Positions 17,606 through 26,827 are shown, numbered from the stretch's first letter. The stretch: 64,000 nt of DNA from JAEZAA01 sp964514485 (GCA_964514485.1 CAZEWG010000011.1:1-64000); one strand, 5' to 3'. Program-made: numbers and translations. Notes: a model not told the origin generated them from the letters alone.

Positions 17606-17710
17606 AACTGTATTCAACGAGCCTGCCTATTTGGCAGCTCTCCTCACAACACCGCGTGCGTCTAGGGATATCCCAGGGATCAGGCGCACCATCACCGAAG
17701 GATGAACGAC

Positions 17711-19105
17711 ATGACAGCAACTCTGAAACCCGTAGAAGGCTTCACCGACTATAAAGTCGCCGATATCAGTCTGGCCGCATGGGGCCGCAAGGAAATCCAG
17801 ATCGCCGAAGACGAAATGCCGGCCCTGATGCGCCTGCGGGAAAAATACCGCGCCGAGCAGCCCCTGAAAGGCGCCCGGATCATGGGCTGTATTCACATGA
17901 CCATTCAGACCGCCGTGCTGATCGAGACCCTGGTGGATCTCGGCGCGGAAGTGCGCTGGTCATCCTGCAACATCTTCTCCACCCAGGATCACGCCGCCGC
18001 AGCCATTGCCGCTGCCGGTATCCCGGTGTTCGCCTGGAAAGGTGAAACCGAGGAAGAGTTCTGGTGGTGCATTGAGCAGACCATCCTCAAAGATGGCCAG
18101 CCCTGGGACGCCAATCTGATCCTGGACGACGGTGGCGACCTGACCCAAGTGGTCCACGACAAGTACCCGCAAATGCTGGACAAGATCCACGGCATTTCCG
18201 AAGAAACCACCACCGGCGTCCACCGTCTGATCGAGATGATGAAAAAAGGCACCCTGAAAGTGCCCGCCATCAACGTCAATGACGCGGTTACCAAAAGCAA
18301 GAACGACAACAAATACGGTTGCCGTCACTCCCTGAACGACGCCATCAAGCGTGGCACCGACCACCTGCTGGCCGGCAAAAAAGCCCTGGTGATCGGCTAT
18401 GGCGACGTGGGCAAGGGCTCCGCGGCCTCCCTGCGCCAGGAAGGCATGATCGTGAAGGTTACCGAAATCGACCCGATCTGCGCCATGCAGGCCTGCATGG
18501 ACGGCTACGAAGTGGTGTCCCCCTACAAAAACGGCATCAACACCGGCCGTCTGGAAGACATTAACCATGAGCTGCTGGGCACCACCGACCTGATCGTGAC
18601 CACCACCGGCAACGTGGACGTGTGCGACAAGAACATGCTGCAAGCCCTCAAGCGCGCCGCGGTCGTGTGCAACATCGGTCACTTCGACTCCGAAATCGAC
18701 ACCGCCTTCATGCGCAAGACCTGGGAGTGGGAAGAGATCAAGCCGCAGGTTCACAAGGTATACCGCGACAAGGCCGCCAATGACTATCTGATCATTCTGT
18801 CCGAAGGCCGCCTGGTCAACCTGGGCAACGCCACTGGTCACCCCTCGCGGGTCATGGATGGCTCCTTTGCCAACCAGGTCCTGGCCCAGATCTACCTGTA
18901 TGAGCGCAAGTTCGCCGACCTGTCCCCGGCTGAAAAAGCCCAGGGAATCTACGTCAAAGTCCTGCCCAAGGAGCTGGACGAAGAAGTTGCCCGCTGCATG
19001 GTGGAAGGCTTTGGTGGCGTGATCACCAAGATGACCGAGCAACAGGCCGAGTACATTGGCGTGCCGGTGGAAGGTCCGTTCAAGCCGGATAGCTATAAGT
19101 ACTAA
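17711..19105 (+). CDS. ahcY: S-adenosylhomocysteine hydrolase
   Basis: Splits SAH reversibly to adenosine and homocysteine, removing the product that inhibits methyltransferases. The 464-residue protein has the substrate region GCIHMTIQTAVLIETL, the SSCNIFSTQDHAAAAIA block, the NAD-binding loop VIGYGDVGKGSAASLRQ and the C-terminal PDSYKY ending typical of the family. An ATG nine bases upstream directly abuts the GAAGGA ribosome site, so the second ATG at 17711 is the credible start. It lies between metK and metF and between two inverted repeat copies. I looked for an SAH riboswitch in the leader and did not recognise one. Confidence 0.96.
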   Translation: MTATLKPVEGFTDYKVADISLAAWGRKEIQIAEDEMPALMRLREKYRAEQPLKGARIMGCIHMTIQTAVLIETLVDLGAEVRWSSCNIFSTQDHAAAAIAAAGIPVFAWKGETEEEFWWCIEQTILKDGQPWDANLILDDGGDLTQVVHDKYPQMLDKIHGISEETTTGVHRLIEMMKKGTLKVPAINVNDAVTKSKNDNKYGCRHSLNDAIKRGTDHLLAGKKALVIGYGDVGKGSAASLRQEGMIVKVTEIDPICAMQACMDGYEVVSPYKNGINTGRLEDINHELLGTTDLIVTTTGNVDVCDKNMLQALKRAAVVCNIGHFDSEIDTAFMRKTWEWEEIKPQVHKVYRDKAANDYLIILSEGRLVNLGNATGHPSRVMDGSFANQVLAQIYLYERKFADLSPAEKAQGIYVKVLPKELDEEVARCMVEGFGGVITKMTEQQAEYIGVPVEGPFKPDSYKY

Positions 19106-19117
19106 AGCAGTAGTGTT

Positions 19118-19257
19118 CCCTCTCCCTCTGGGGAGGGGGTTAGGGCGGCCCGCGTAGGGAGAGGGCTAATCTTTCAGGCCCATCCAAAGCCAGAGTTCAT
19201 AGCTGTATGCGAGCCCCGGCCCTCTCCCCCGGCCCCTCTCCCCAGAGGGAGAGGGGA
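19118..19257 (-). repeat. Intergenic GC-rich repeat, copy 3, downstream of ahcY
   Basis: Reverse-complement relative of copy 2: it opens with CCCTCTCCCTCTGGGGAGG and GGGCGGCCCGCGTAGGGAGA and ends with CCCGGCCCCTCTCCCCAGAG. The spacer shares CTGTATGCGAG with the reverse complement of copy 2. Read through, it encodes a spurious SPGPSPQRERG-like peptide that falsely extends metF. Confidence 0.85.
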
Positions 19258-19293
19258 GTCAATACATTAAAGAATTTGCGTCAGGTGATACCC

Positions 19294-20157
19294 ATGGAAT
19301 CTCAAAAACAGTTTAAGCGCCGTTTCAGCTTCGAGTTTTTCCCCCCGAAAACGCCCGAGGGTATGACCAAGCTTCAGGCAACACGGGATCAGCTGGCCAG
19401 CCGTAATCCGGACTTTTTCTCCGTCACCTACGGGGCTGGCGGTTCAACCCGGGAGCGGACCATCGATACCGTACTCACGCTGCATGCCCAAGGCATTCCC
19501 GCCGCCCCTCACCTGTCTTGCATCGGGGCGACCCGGGAGAGCCTGAAGGAGCTGCTGGACCTGTTTGTGGAGCACGGCATCAACCGGATTGTTGCCCTGC
19601 GGGGAGATTTACCCTCCGGCATGGGGTCTCCCGGTGAGCTGCGCTATGCCAATGAGCTGGTGGAATATATCCGCGAACACAGCGGTGATCACTTCAATAT
19701 CGAAGTGGCCGCCTATCCGGAGTTTCACCCCCAAGCGGTCAGTGCCGAAGACGACCTGAAGAACTTCAAGCGCAAGGTCGATGCCGGTGCCAATAGCGCC
19801 ATTACCCAGTATTTTTTCAACCCGGACAGCTATTTCTACTTCGTCGACCGTTGTGAAAAGATGGGCATCAACATCCCCATCGTGCCGGGCATTATGCCCA
19901 TTACCAACTACAGCAAGCTGGCCCGCTTCTCCGAAGCCTGTGGCGCGGAACTGCCCCGCTGGATCCGCAAGCAACTGCAAGCCTATGGCGATGACAGCGA
20001 CAGCATCCTCCAGTTCGGCACCGATGTGGTCACCGACATGTGTGAAAAGCTGCTGGCCGCCGGTGCCCCTGGTCTGCACTTCTATACCCTGAACCAGGCC
20101 GAGCCCAGCCTGGCGATCTGGGACCGACTGGGTATCGGTCAAAAGAAAGCGTTCTAA
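19294..20157 (+). CDS. metF: 5,10-methylenetetrahydrofolate reductase
   Basis: FAD enzyme reducing 5,10-methylene-THF to 5-methyl-THF, the methyl donor for methionine synthesis. The 287-residue length is near the E. coli form. Seen are RRFSFEFFPPKT (N-terminal active-site strand), FFSVTYGAGGS, RIVALRGDLP, a folate/FAD-contact region around ITQYFFNPDSY, and the PGIMPITNY loop. The ATG at 19294 follows a CAGGTG site; the longer open frame is translated repeat sequence and is rejected. It completes the metK-ahcY-metF group. A hairpin follows the stop. Confidence 0.95.
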   Translation: MESQKQFKRRFSFEFFPPKTPEGMTKLQATRDQLASRNPDFFSVTYGAGGSTRERTIDTVLTLHAQGIPAAPHLSCIGATRESLKELLDLFVEHGINRIVALRGDLPSGMGSPGELRYANELVEYIREHSGDHFNIEVAAYPEFHPQAVSAEDDLKNFKRKVDAGANSAITQYFFNPDSYFYFVDRCEKMGINIPIVPGIMPITNYSKLARFSEACGAELPRWIRKQLQAYGDDSDSILQFGTDVVTDMCEKLLAAGAPGLHFYTLNQAEPSLAIWDRLGIGQKKAF

Positions 20158-20171
20158 TCACAACCCCACAC

Positions 20172-20212
20172 CGACACCCGGCCGGTCCTCACCCAGAGGG
20201 CGCCGGGTGTCG
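20172..20212 (+). terminator. Strong hairpin after metF
   Basis: CGACACCCGGC and GCCGGGTGTCG form an 11-bp perfect stem starting 15 bases after the metF stop. There is no clear T tract, so it is either a weak terminator or an mRNA 3' stabiliser. Confidence 0.5.
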
Positions 20213-20368
20213 TCGCTTCAGGCGTCTGGCAGCCTGACTTGCTATTCTCCTGCCAGCCTTTTTATCATCCAGCCTGAGTTCTTTTTCCGAGCCTGTACCG
20301 GCCTGGCGTTCCGCGCCGGCTCCGACCTCACAGCCTCTCCACCACACTCAGCCTTCGGGGAGTTGTTT

Positions 20369-21724
20369 ATGACCGGCCAAAATGACCAGTTAATGCAGCG
20401 AGACCTGCGCGCCCTGTGGCATCCCTGTACCCAGATGAAAGACCACGAGCAACTACCGGTGATCCCGATCCGCCGGGGCGAAGGTGTCTGGCTGGAAGAC
20501 TTTGACGGCAATCGTTATATCGATGCGGTCAGTTCCTGGTGGGTCAATCTGTTCGGCCACTGCAACCCGCGCATCAACCACCGCATCAAGCAGCAGGTGG
20601 ATGAACTGGAGCACGTGATTCTGGCCGGCTTCACCCACCAGCCCATTATCGAGCTCTCGGAGCGACTGGTGGAGGTCACGCCCCCCGGCCTCAGCAAGTG
20701 TTTTTTTGCCGACAACGGTTCCTCCGCCATCGAAGTAGCAGTCAAGATGAGCTTTCATGCGTGGCGAAACCAGGGCTTTACCCGCAAGCGCAAGTTCGTC
20801 AACCTGGCCAACAGCTACCACGGCGAAACCCTGGGCGCTTTGGCGGTGGGCGATGTCGCCCTTTATAAAGAAACCTACGAACCCTTGCTGATGGAAGTGA
20901 TCACCGCCCCCAGCCCCGATTGCTTTTATCGGGAGTCGGGCGAATCCTGGGAGGACTACAGCCGCCGCCAGTTTGAGGCGATGGAGAAGATTCTCAGTGA
21001 GCAGGCGGACGAAATCTGTGCAGTGATTGTCGAGCCCCTGGTGCAATGCGCCGGCGCCATGCGCATGTACCACCCGATTTACCTGACACTGCTGCGGGAA
21101 GCCTGTGATCGCTATGGCGTGCACCTGATTGCCGATGAAATCGCGGTTGGTTTTGGTCGTACCGGCACCCTGTTTGCCTGCGAGCAGGCCGGGATCAGCC
21201 CGGACTTCCTGTGCCTGTCCAAGGGGTTGACCGGCGGTTACCTGCCCCTGTCGGTGGTGCTCACCACCCAGGACATCTACGACGTCTTTTATGACGACTA
21301 CAGCAGCCTCAAGGCGTTTCTGCACTCCCACAGCTACACCGGCAATCCGTTGGGTTGCGCGGCAGCGCTGGCCACCCTGGATATTTTCCGGGACGATCCG
21401 GTGCTTGAACGCAACCGGGAGCTCAGCGCCTACATGGCGCAAGCCACCGCCCATCTGACTGATCATCCCCATGTGGCGGAAGTTCGCCAGACCGGGATGA
21501 TCCTCGCCATTGAGCTGGTTCAGGACAAGGCCAGCCGCACCCCCTTTCCCTGGCAGCAACGCCGGGGCCTGAAAGTCTACCAACACGCCCTGCAACATCA
21601 GGCACTGCTGCGGCCGCTGGGTAATGTGGTTTATTTGATGCCGCCTTATGTCATTCAGGAGGCGGAAATTGATCATCTGGTTAAAGTTGCAGAAGCCGGC
21701 ATTGAGCTGGCCGTGAAGGATTGA
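20369..21724 (+). CDS. bioA: Adenosylmethionine-8-amino-7-oxononanoate aminotransferase
   Basis: PLP-dependent class III aminotransferase of biotin synthesis, converting KAPA to DAPA with SAM as amino donor in the E. coli type. The 451-residue product has the N-terminal LWHPCTQMKDHEQLP, YIDAVSSWWVNLFGH, NSYHGETLGAL, IADEIAVGFGRTG and the PLP lysine in LSKGLTGG (Lys285). E. coli has Tyr17 where this protein has the Cys of WHPCTQM, as I recall for Pseudomonas BioA. The start at 20369 has a GGGGAG site; the longer frame is non-homologous. rsmE starts two bases after the stop, so the two are cotranscribed. Confidence 0.93.
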   Translation: MTGQNDQLMQRDLRALWHPCTQMKDHEQLPVIPIRRGEGVWLEDFDGNRYIDAVSSWWVNLFGHCNPRINHRIKQQVDELEHVILAGFTHQPIIELSERLVEVTPPGLSKCFFADNGSSAIEVAVKMSFHAWRNQGFTRKRKFVNLANSYHGETLGALAVGDVALYKETYEPLLMEVITAPSPDCFYRESGESWEDYSRRQFEAMEKILSEQADEICAVIVEPLVQCAGAMRMYHPIYLTLLREACDRYGVHLIADEIAVGFGRTGTLFACEQAGISPDFLCLSKGLTGGYLPLSVVLTTQDIYDVFYDDYSSLKAFLHSHSYTGNPLGCAAALATLDIFRDDPVLERNRELSAYMAQATAHLTDHPHVAEVRQTGMILAIELVQDKASRTPFPWQQRRGLKVYQHALQHQALLRPLGNVVYLMPPYVIQEAEIDHLVKVAEAGIELAVKD

Positions 21725-21726
21725 GT

Positions 21727-22461
21727 ATGCGCATTCCGAGAATTCATACCCCCGAACAGCTTAACCCCGGCCAACAACTGGCCTTGGATGATAACGCCGC
21801 CAATCACGTGGCCCGGGTGCTGCGGATGCAGGCCGGCCAGCAGATCCGGCTGTTCAATGGGGATGGACAGGACTATCCGGCCACCTTGGTGGACGTGGGC
21901 AAACGCCATGTGCTGGTGGACATTGGCGAGCCGGTGACGGCTGCCGCCGAGTCGCCACTGCGTATTCATCTCGGGCAAACCATGTCCCGGGGCGACCGTA
22001 TGGACTATGCGGTCCAGAAAGCCACCGAGCTGGGGGTTCACGCCATCACGCCCCTGCACAGCGAACGCTGTGAAGTGCGCCTGAAAGGCGAGCGTCAGGA
22101 AAAGCGTGAAGGGCACTGGCAGCAAGTCGCAGTTAGCGCCTGTGAACAGTCCGGCCGGGCGGTGGTCCCTGCCGTGCATCCGGTACAGCCCCTGGCGGAG
22201 TGGGTTCAAACAGTCGAGGCCGACCTGCGTTTGGTGCTGCATCACCATAGCGCCGCCCCCTTGGAGCTCGCCACACCACCCACCTCCGTGGCCCTGCTGA
22301 TTGGCCCGGAAGGGGGGTTAACCGAGGCCGAGGTGGCTCTCGCCCAAGAGGCCGGCTTTGTCCCGGTGGCATTTGGCAACCGGGTCTTTCGCACCGAAAC
22401 CGCCCCGGTCGCGGCCCTCAGCATCCTGCAATGGCTGTGGGGCGACTTTCGCCAGCCCTAG
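21727..22461 (+). CDS. rsmE: 16S rRNA (uracil1498-N3)-methyltransferase RsmE
   Basis: SAM-dependent SPOUT methyltransferase that methylates U1498 of 16S rRNA in the assembled 30S subunit. The 244-residue protein carries the PUA-like N-terminal NHVARVLRMQAGQQIRLFNG, the QKATELGVHAITPL segment, and the knot signature LLIGPEGGLTEAEV followed by GNRVFRTETAPVAALS. The ATG at 21727 lies two bases after bioA; a TTG two codons upstream overlaps bioA and is unlikely. bioA-rsmE is a recurring pair in pseudomonad-type gammaproteobacteria. Confidence 0.94.
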   Translation: MRIPRIHTPEQLNPGQQLALDDNAANHVARVLRMQAGQQIRLFNGDGQDYPATLVDVGKRHVLVDIGEPVTAAAESPLRIHLGQTMSRGDRMDYAVQKATELGVHAITPLHSERCEVRLKGERQEKREGHWQQVAVSACEQSGRAVVPAVHPVQPLAEWVQTVEADLRLVLHHHSAAPLELATPPTSVALLIGPEGGLTEAEVALAQEAGFVPVAFGNRVFRTETAPVAALSILQWLWGDFRQP

Positions 22462-22900
22462 GTCCAAGTCGCACATGTTGCAAAATGTAACTTAAAGGGC
22501 GGGCTGTGGATAAAACTGTGGAAATCCTCCGGATAGCCGGTAGATTTCCTTGGGATAGCCCGGTATAACGGGCACCCTCCCGCCAAACAAATTAAGTTTT
22601 CAAATAAAATCATATCCTTATTAAAAGAATCCCTGCAAAACGCAGTTAATTCAGCACGGCTGCGTTCCCTACAGCAATCCTTGGCTTGTGCATAAAACTG
22701 TGACTAACCAAGGCTTGAAGCCCTTTTTATTCTGCACAAACGTGCAATTGCGCACCTTTTGTAAATCTATGTTTCGTTTTAATTATTCAAGCGGCTTATA
22801 ATCCCAGCCGGTTTTCCTCGGTTGATTCCGCTTCTCCAAGTATTCGTGAACGGTACCGACAAGGCAGCAACCAGATAAACAGGATGGTATTAACAACCAA
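22462..22900. other. AT-rich intergenic region with two DnaA-box-like sites
   Basis: There is no credible gene here. The region holds TGTGGATAA at 22505-22513 and TGTGCATAA at 22686-22694; each is followed by AACTGTG, giving two copies of a TGTGNATAAAACTGTG 16-mer in the same orientation. The middle is AT-rich, and near 22738-22757 TGCAC/GTGCA-type inverted repeats occur. A TATAAT at 22797-22802 may be the -10 box of the DUF445 gene. Neither dnaA, dnaN, gidA nor rpmH is adjacent. Confidence 0.5.
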
Positions 22901-24130
22901 ATGAGTTGGGATTTTCTAACCTCCGCCACACTTTGGCAGTATCTTTCGATTCCGGTGGTCGCCGCATTCATTGGCTGGAGCACCAACTGGCTCGCCGTCA
23001 AGATGACTTTCTATCCCCTGAATTTCATTGGTATTCCGCCCTATCTAGGGTGGCAGGGAATTATCCCCTCCAAGGCCGGCAAAATGGCCCAGATCAGCGT
23101 CGATGCGACCATCGCCAAGATCGGTACGGTACGGGAAGTATTCGAAAACATTGACCCCAAGGTCCTAGCCACCTACATCGTGCAGTCAGTGGAGCCACGG
23201 GTGGAGGAATATGTTGATGAAATGATGGCCCAGGAGCATCGTACCCTGTGGGAAAATTTACCCCAGTCCATCAAGAACATGGTGTATGAGCGGGTACGGA
23301 AGAATATTCCGGCGCTGGTCGACAACCTGGTCATTGATATTAGCCAGAATATCGAAGAGCTGCTGGACATCAAGGGAATGGTGACCGAGCAACTGGTTCA
23401 GGACAAAGAGCTGCTCAACCGGATCTTTCTGGAATGCGGCGAGCAGGAGTTCAAGTTCATCATCATCTCCGGCCTTTACTTCGGCTTTCTGTTTGGTCTG
23501 GTGCAGATGGCCATCTGGTTTTTCTATCAGGGCAGCTGGATCCTCCCCATCGCAGGGCTGATCGTCGGCTATGCCACCAACTGGGTGGCCCTGAACATGA
23601 TCTTTCGCCCCCTGCATCCGGTCAAAATCGGCCCATTCCGCATTCAGGGGCTGTTTCTGCGCCGTCAGAAGGAAGTCGCCCAGTCCTTCTGCCATATCGT
23701 CACCCACGATATTCTGCGAGTTGGCAATATTATTGAAGCCATGCTCAATGGCCCCCAGGGCGATCGCACCCGCAATATTGTCAAAAAACACATCAAGCCC
23801 CTGGTAGACGAGACCTCCGGCATCACCAAGCCCATCACTCAGCTCGCCTTTGGTCCCAAGGGCTTTGCCGATCTCAAGCATAAAGTCGGCGAAAAGGCGA
23901 TCCAGATCTCGCGCACCGCCTTCAATGACCCGGTTTTCAATAATGACCGTGCCGCGGTTGTCGAATCCCTGATGCGGGAGCGCATGATGGCCCTGTCGCC
24001 AGAAGAGTTTCAGGACCTGCTGCGTCCCTGCTTCCAGGAAGACGAGATCAAGCTGATTCTGGTGGGAGCCTTTCTGGGCTTTGTCGCCGGTGTGCTCCAG
24101 CTGGTTTACGTGTTCGGTCAACAGCTCTAG
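22901..24130 (+). CDS. DUF445 family membrane protein
   Basis: A 409-residue conserved membrane protein of unknown function. Hydrophobic segments are at the N-terminus (about residues 10-32, with GWSTNWLAVKM), in the middle (about 185-230, ending GYATNWVALNMIF) and at the extreme C-terminus (about 385-405). The duplicated G-x-x-TNW-x-A motif followed by a P-L-x-P/F-type turn is typical of DUF445 (YheB-like) proteins. Between the membrane parts are long charged, probably coiled or helical stretches. It is alone on its transcript, followed by a hairpin at 24146. Role unknown; no context clue from neighbours. Confidence 0.85.
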   Translation: MSWDFLTSATLWQYLSIPVVAAFIGWSTNWLAVKMTFYPLNFIGIPPYLGWQGIIPSKAGKMAQISVDATIAKIGTVREVFENIDPKVLATYIVQSVEPRVEEYVDEMMAQEHRTLWENLPQSIKNMVYERVRKNIPALVDNLVIDISQNIEELLDIKGMVTEQLVQDKELLNRIFLECGEQEFKFIIISGLYFGFLFGLVQMAIWFFYQGSWILPIAGLIVGYATNWVALNMIFRPLHPVKIGPFRIQGLFLRRQKEVAQSFCHIVTHDILRVGNIIEAMLNGPQGDRTRNIVKKHIKPLVDETSGITKPITQLAFGPKGFADLKHKVGEKAIQISRTAFNDPVFNNDRAAVVESLMRERMMALSPEEFQDLLRPCFQEDEIKLILVGAFLGFVAGVLQLVYVFGQQL

Positions 24131-24145
24131 GACATCCAACCTATT

Positions 24146-24171
24146 ACCGCTCCTCATCAGTCAGGAGCGGT
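24146..24171 (+). terminator. Terminator-like hairpin after the DUF445 gene
   Basis: CCGCTCCT and AGGAGCGG form an 8-bp stem 16 bases after the stop codon, followed by a mixed pyrimidine tail (TCCTTCC). The T tract is poor, so efficiency is uncertain. Confidence 0.55.
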
Positions 24172-24305
24172 CCTTCCGCCCCCCGTAGCCCGGGCCGTAA
24201 AGACCGCTCGACGCCTCTCAAATAAGCCGCTTTGATGCATCCAGGGACCATAGTAGAATCCTGACACCCAGGCCGCCCGCCTGTAGATCATAGGGAAGTC
24301 CGTCC

Positions 24306-26774
24306 ATGTCCAAAGCCTTACGCAACCTTGCGCTGACCCTGCTGGCTCTGCTAACCCTGATTCTGCTGATTCTATGGCTTGCCACTCCGCCTGTGGCCCG
24401 CCATTATCTGGAGCAGTTTTTTGCCGAGCAAAATGCGGAGTTTTCCGCCGAAACGATCAGCCTCAATCCCCTCACCTCCCGACTGGAAGTCCGTGGCCTG
24501 CTGGTGACTCAGGAAGGGGAACCAGTGTTAAGCGCGGATTTGCTAAGAGTCAGCCTGCGACTGCCCGATCTCGTTGATCGCAACATTCACATCAGTGAGC
24601 TGTTGCTGGATGGCATCTTTTTGCAGGTCAGCCAGCAGGACAACCAACTGCGGGTGGCGGGCATTGAGTTAGGCGCCTCAACCGAAACGGAGACCGTAAC
24701 AGAAACCGCGGCAGAGGCAGCACCAGAGATAGCCCCCGAGGCAGAGATAGACCCAGAGGCGGAGAACGAGCAACAACTCGCCCAGCAAGAGGCTGAGGCC
24801 ACCACGCCTTGGGGCCTGATCCTGCCCGCCGGTGAAATCCGCAACACCCGGATTCTCGCCCACCGTCAGGAGCAATCCGATGAGCTGGTCATCCAGAGTT
24901 TCCAGATCAGCAACTTTTCCGCCCGCGATCAGGATCTGCAAGGCAAGATCGGCCTCGACAGCCTGGTGAACCAGGCTCCGCTGCGGGTCAATGTGGACCT
25001 CCATGGCGCCCAGGAACAACTGGAGCTGATCAGTCAGCTGTCCCTGGAGAACTTCTCCATCGCACCTTTAATGGAGTTTTTGCCCCCGGAACTTCTGGGC
25101 AGTTCTGCCCTGGTCAGCCTGGAACTCTCCGCGGCCATCAACCTGGATGGGCCCAACCTCAAGGTTTCCCTGGTCAACACCACAGCGCAGGTCACCGAGC
25201 TCCAGGCCCTCTATGCCCCCTACCGGTTTGAGAGCGCCCTGCTTCAGCTGAACCTGCCGGAGTTTATGGTCGCCCTTCAAGATGGCGAGTTGGCCGGGTT
25301 CCAAGGGGACTATCGGCTAGAGACCGGCGCGACCCGGCTTTACTATCAAAATGAACAACAACTCCTGGCAGGCTGGGAATCCATCACCACCCAAGGGGGT
25401 AAGCTGGCCTCGCAAGGCGCGCTGGAGGTTCAACTGCCTGACTTCACGCTGTCGGGTCTGACCATTTCCCAAAGCCAGACCGCCCAAGAGGTCCTCCCGG
25501 CGCTACTCCAGCTCGATCAGCTACAACTGCAGAACCTGGCCTACTCCGAGCAGGACGGGCACCTGGACCTGGGCCTGATCGCCATCCACCAGATCGACAC
25601 CAAGCTACTGCTCTCCGCCGAAGGGGAGCCGCTGAACATTCTGAAGGTCGAGACCACCGGCGAGACTCCAGAGGTAGCCACGGTCCAGGCAGAAACCCCT
25701 CCACCAGCCACGAAACAGGTCGAAACGGATGAGGTGCGGCCCAGCGAACCATCGGTCAGCTTCCGTCTCGGTCGACTGGATATCAGTGGCACCAACACCC
25801 TGACGGTGATTGACCGGAGCGCCAAACCCGAGGTGCTGCATACCCTGGTGCTGGAATCCTTCCACCTGGATCAGTTGGACACCCGCCAAACCGCGCTCGC
25901 CTCTCCGTTCCAGCTGCGGGGTAACGCCGGGGGCTACTCCAGCATTGAAGCCGAGGGCGAGATTGCCCTGTTTGCGGAAAAGCCCAACCTCAAGCTGACC
26001 AAAACCATCCGCGAGTTTGAACTGCCACCGCTGTCACCTTATATCAGCGACAGCCTGGGTTATGAGATTGAAGCCGGACAACTGGATCTCGACCTGAAGC
26101 TGGCCATTGTGGACGGCATCATTGATGGCCACGCCGGCCTTAACCTGCGACGTACTGACTTTGGGCCGCCGAAAAACGCCCCGGACCAGGCCGGTGGCTC
26201 CGGTTTGATTCCCCTGAACGTGGCGCTTGGCATGCTGAAAGACAGCAAGGGCAATATTGAGCTGGATATTCCCCTGTCCGGGGATACTGAAAACCCCGAC
26301 TTCAGTGTCGCCGGTTTTGTCACACGCACCCTGGGCCGGGCGATCCTGCAAGGGGCCTCTACCTATGCCATGCAGGCCTTTGTGCCCTATGCCAATGTCA
26401 TTACCGTCGCCCAGATCGCCGGCCAGCAGCTGCTGAAAATTCGTTTTAATCCCTTGGAGCTGGAGCCCGGACAGCTGGACCCGGCCGACGCCAGCTTTAT
26501 TGAACAATTCGGCAAGCTGCTCCAGGAGCGGGAAGATCTGCAGGTGAAGATCTGCGGCTATGCAACGGTGGCTGACCTGAATCTGGCGCCTGGCCCCCAG
26601 GAGCTGACCGAAGACCAGTTCAAACAACTACAAGATCTGGCCGGGCGACGGGCCAACCACTTCAAGCAGAAGGTGATTGACGCTTACGGGATTCCTTCAG
26701 CGCGGATGCTGACCTGTAATGCCGGCGTCGACTCCGGCAAAGATGCCCGCCCTCGCCTGGAGTTCGAAACCTGA
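24306..26774 (+). CDS. DUF748 (AsmA-like) envelope protein
   Basis: An 822-residue protein with one N-terminal membrane anchor (about residues 8-28) and a long periplasmic part rich in beta structure, as in AsmA/YhdP-like proteins thought to bridge the envelope for lipid transport. Residues near 120-160 form a strongly acidic low-complexity Glu/Ala stretch, and a second Thr/Pro/Glu-rich linker lies near 455-480. The conserved DUF748 core is near the C-terminal third (SYEIEAGQLDLDL-like strands and GHAGLNLRRTDFGPPKNA). The end (FIEQFGKLLQEREDLQVKI) resembles an OmpA-like fold. Function beyond the family is inferred. Confidence 0.8.
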   Translation: MSKALRNLALTLLALLTLILLILWLATPPVARHYLEQFFAEQNAEFSAETISLNPLTSRLEVRGLLVTQEGEPVLSADLLRVSLRLPDLVDRNIHISELLLDGIFLQVSQQDNQLRVAGIELGASTETETVTETAAEAAPEIAPEAEIDPEAENEQQLAQQEAEATTPWGLILPAGEIRNTRILAHRQEQSDELVIQSFQISNFSARDQDLQGKIGLDSLVNQAPLRVNVDLHGAQEQLELISQLSLENFSIAPLMEFLPPELLGSSALVSLELSAAINLDGPNLKVSLVNTTAQVTELQALYAPYRFESALLQLNLPEFMVALQDGELAGFQGDYRLETGATRLYYQNEQQLLAGWESITTQGGKLASQGALEVQLPDFTLSGLTISQSQTAQEVLPALLQLDQLQLQNLAYSEQDGHLDLGLIAIHQIDTKLLLSAEGEPLNILKVETTGETPEVATVQAETPPPATKQVETDEVRPSEPSVSFRLGRLDISGTNTLTVIDRSAKPEVLHTLVLESFHLDQLDTRQTALASPFQLRGNAGGYSSIEAEGEIALFAEKPNLKLTKTIREFELPPLSPYISDSLGYEIEAGQLDLDLKLAIVDGIIDGHAGLNLRRTDFGPPKNAPDQAGGSGLIPLNVALGMLKDSKGNIELDIPLSGDTENPDFSVAGFVTRTLGRAILQGASTYAMQAFVPYANVITVAQIAGQQLLKIRFNPLELEPGQLDPADASFIEQFGKLLQEREDLQVKICGYATVADLNLAPGPQELTEDQFKQLQDLAGRRANHFKQKVIDAYGIPSARMLTCNAGVDSGKDARPRLEFET

Positions 26775-26801
26775 GCGGAGGGCCGTTAAGCCCTCACGGA
26801 C

Positions 26802-26827
26802 GGCAACCGGTCAAGGCACCGGTTGCC
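26802..26827. terminator. Bidirectional hairpin between the DUF748 and yihY genes
   Basis: GGCAACCGGT and ACCGGTTGCC form a perfect 10-bp stem with a 6-base loop in the 60-base gap between convergent genes. T tracts are weak on both sides. Confidence 0.6.

Noticed and set aside
17463..17710. SAH riboswitch before ahcY
   Set aside because: The leader is dominated by the GC-rich repeat and I did not see the conserved SAH riboswitch core; a covariance-model scan (Rfam SAH riboswitch) would decide.
19207..19293. Upstream extension of the metF reading frame
   Set aside because: The added residues are translated repeat sequence (SPGPSPQRERG type); the ATG at 19294 has a ribosome site and matches the family N-terminus.
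22462..22900. Chromosomal replication origin
   Set aside because: Only two DnaA-like boxes were seen and none of the usual oriC neighbours (dnaA, dnaN, gidA, rpmH) is in the window.
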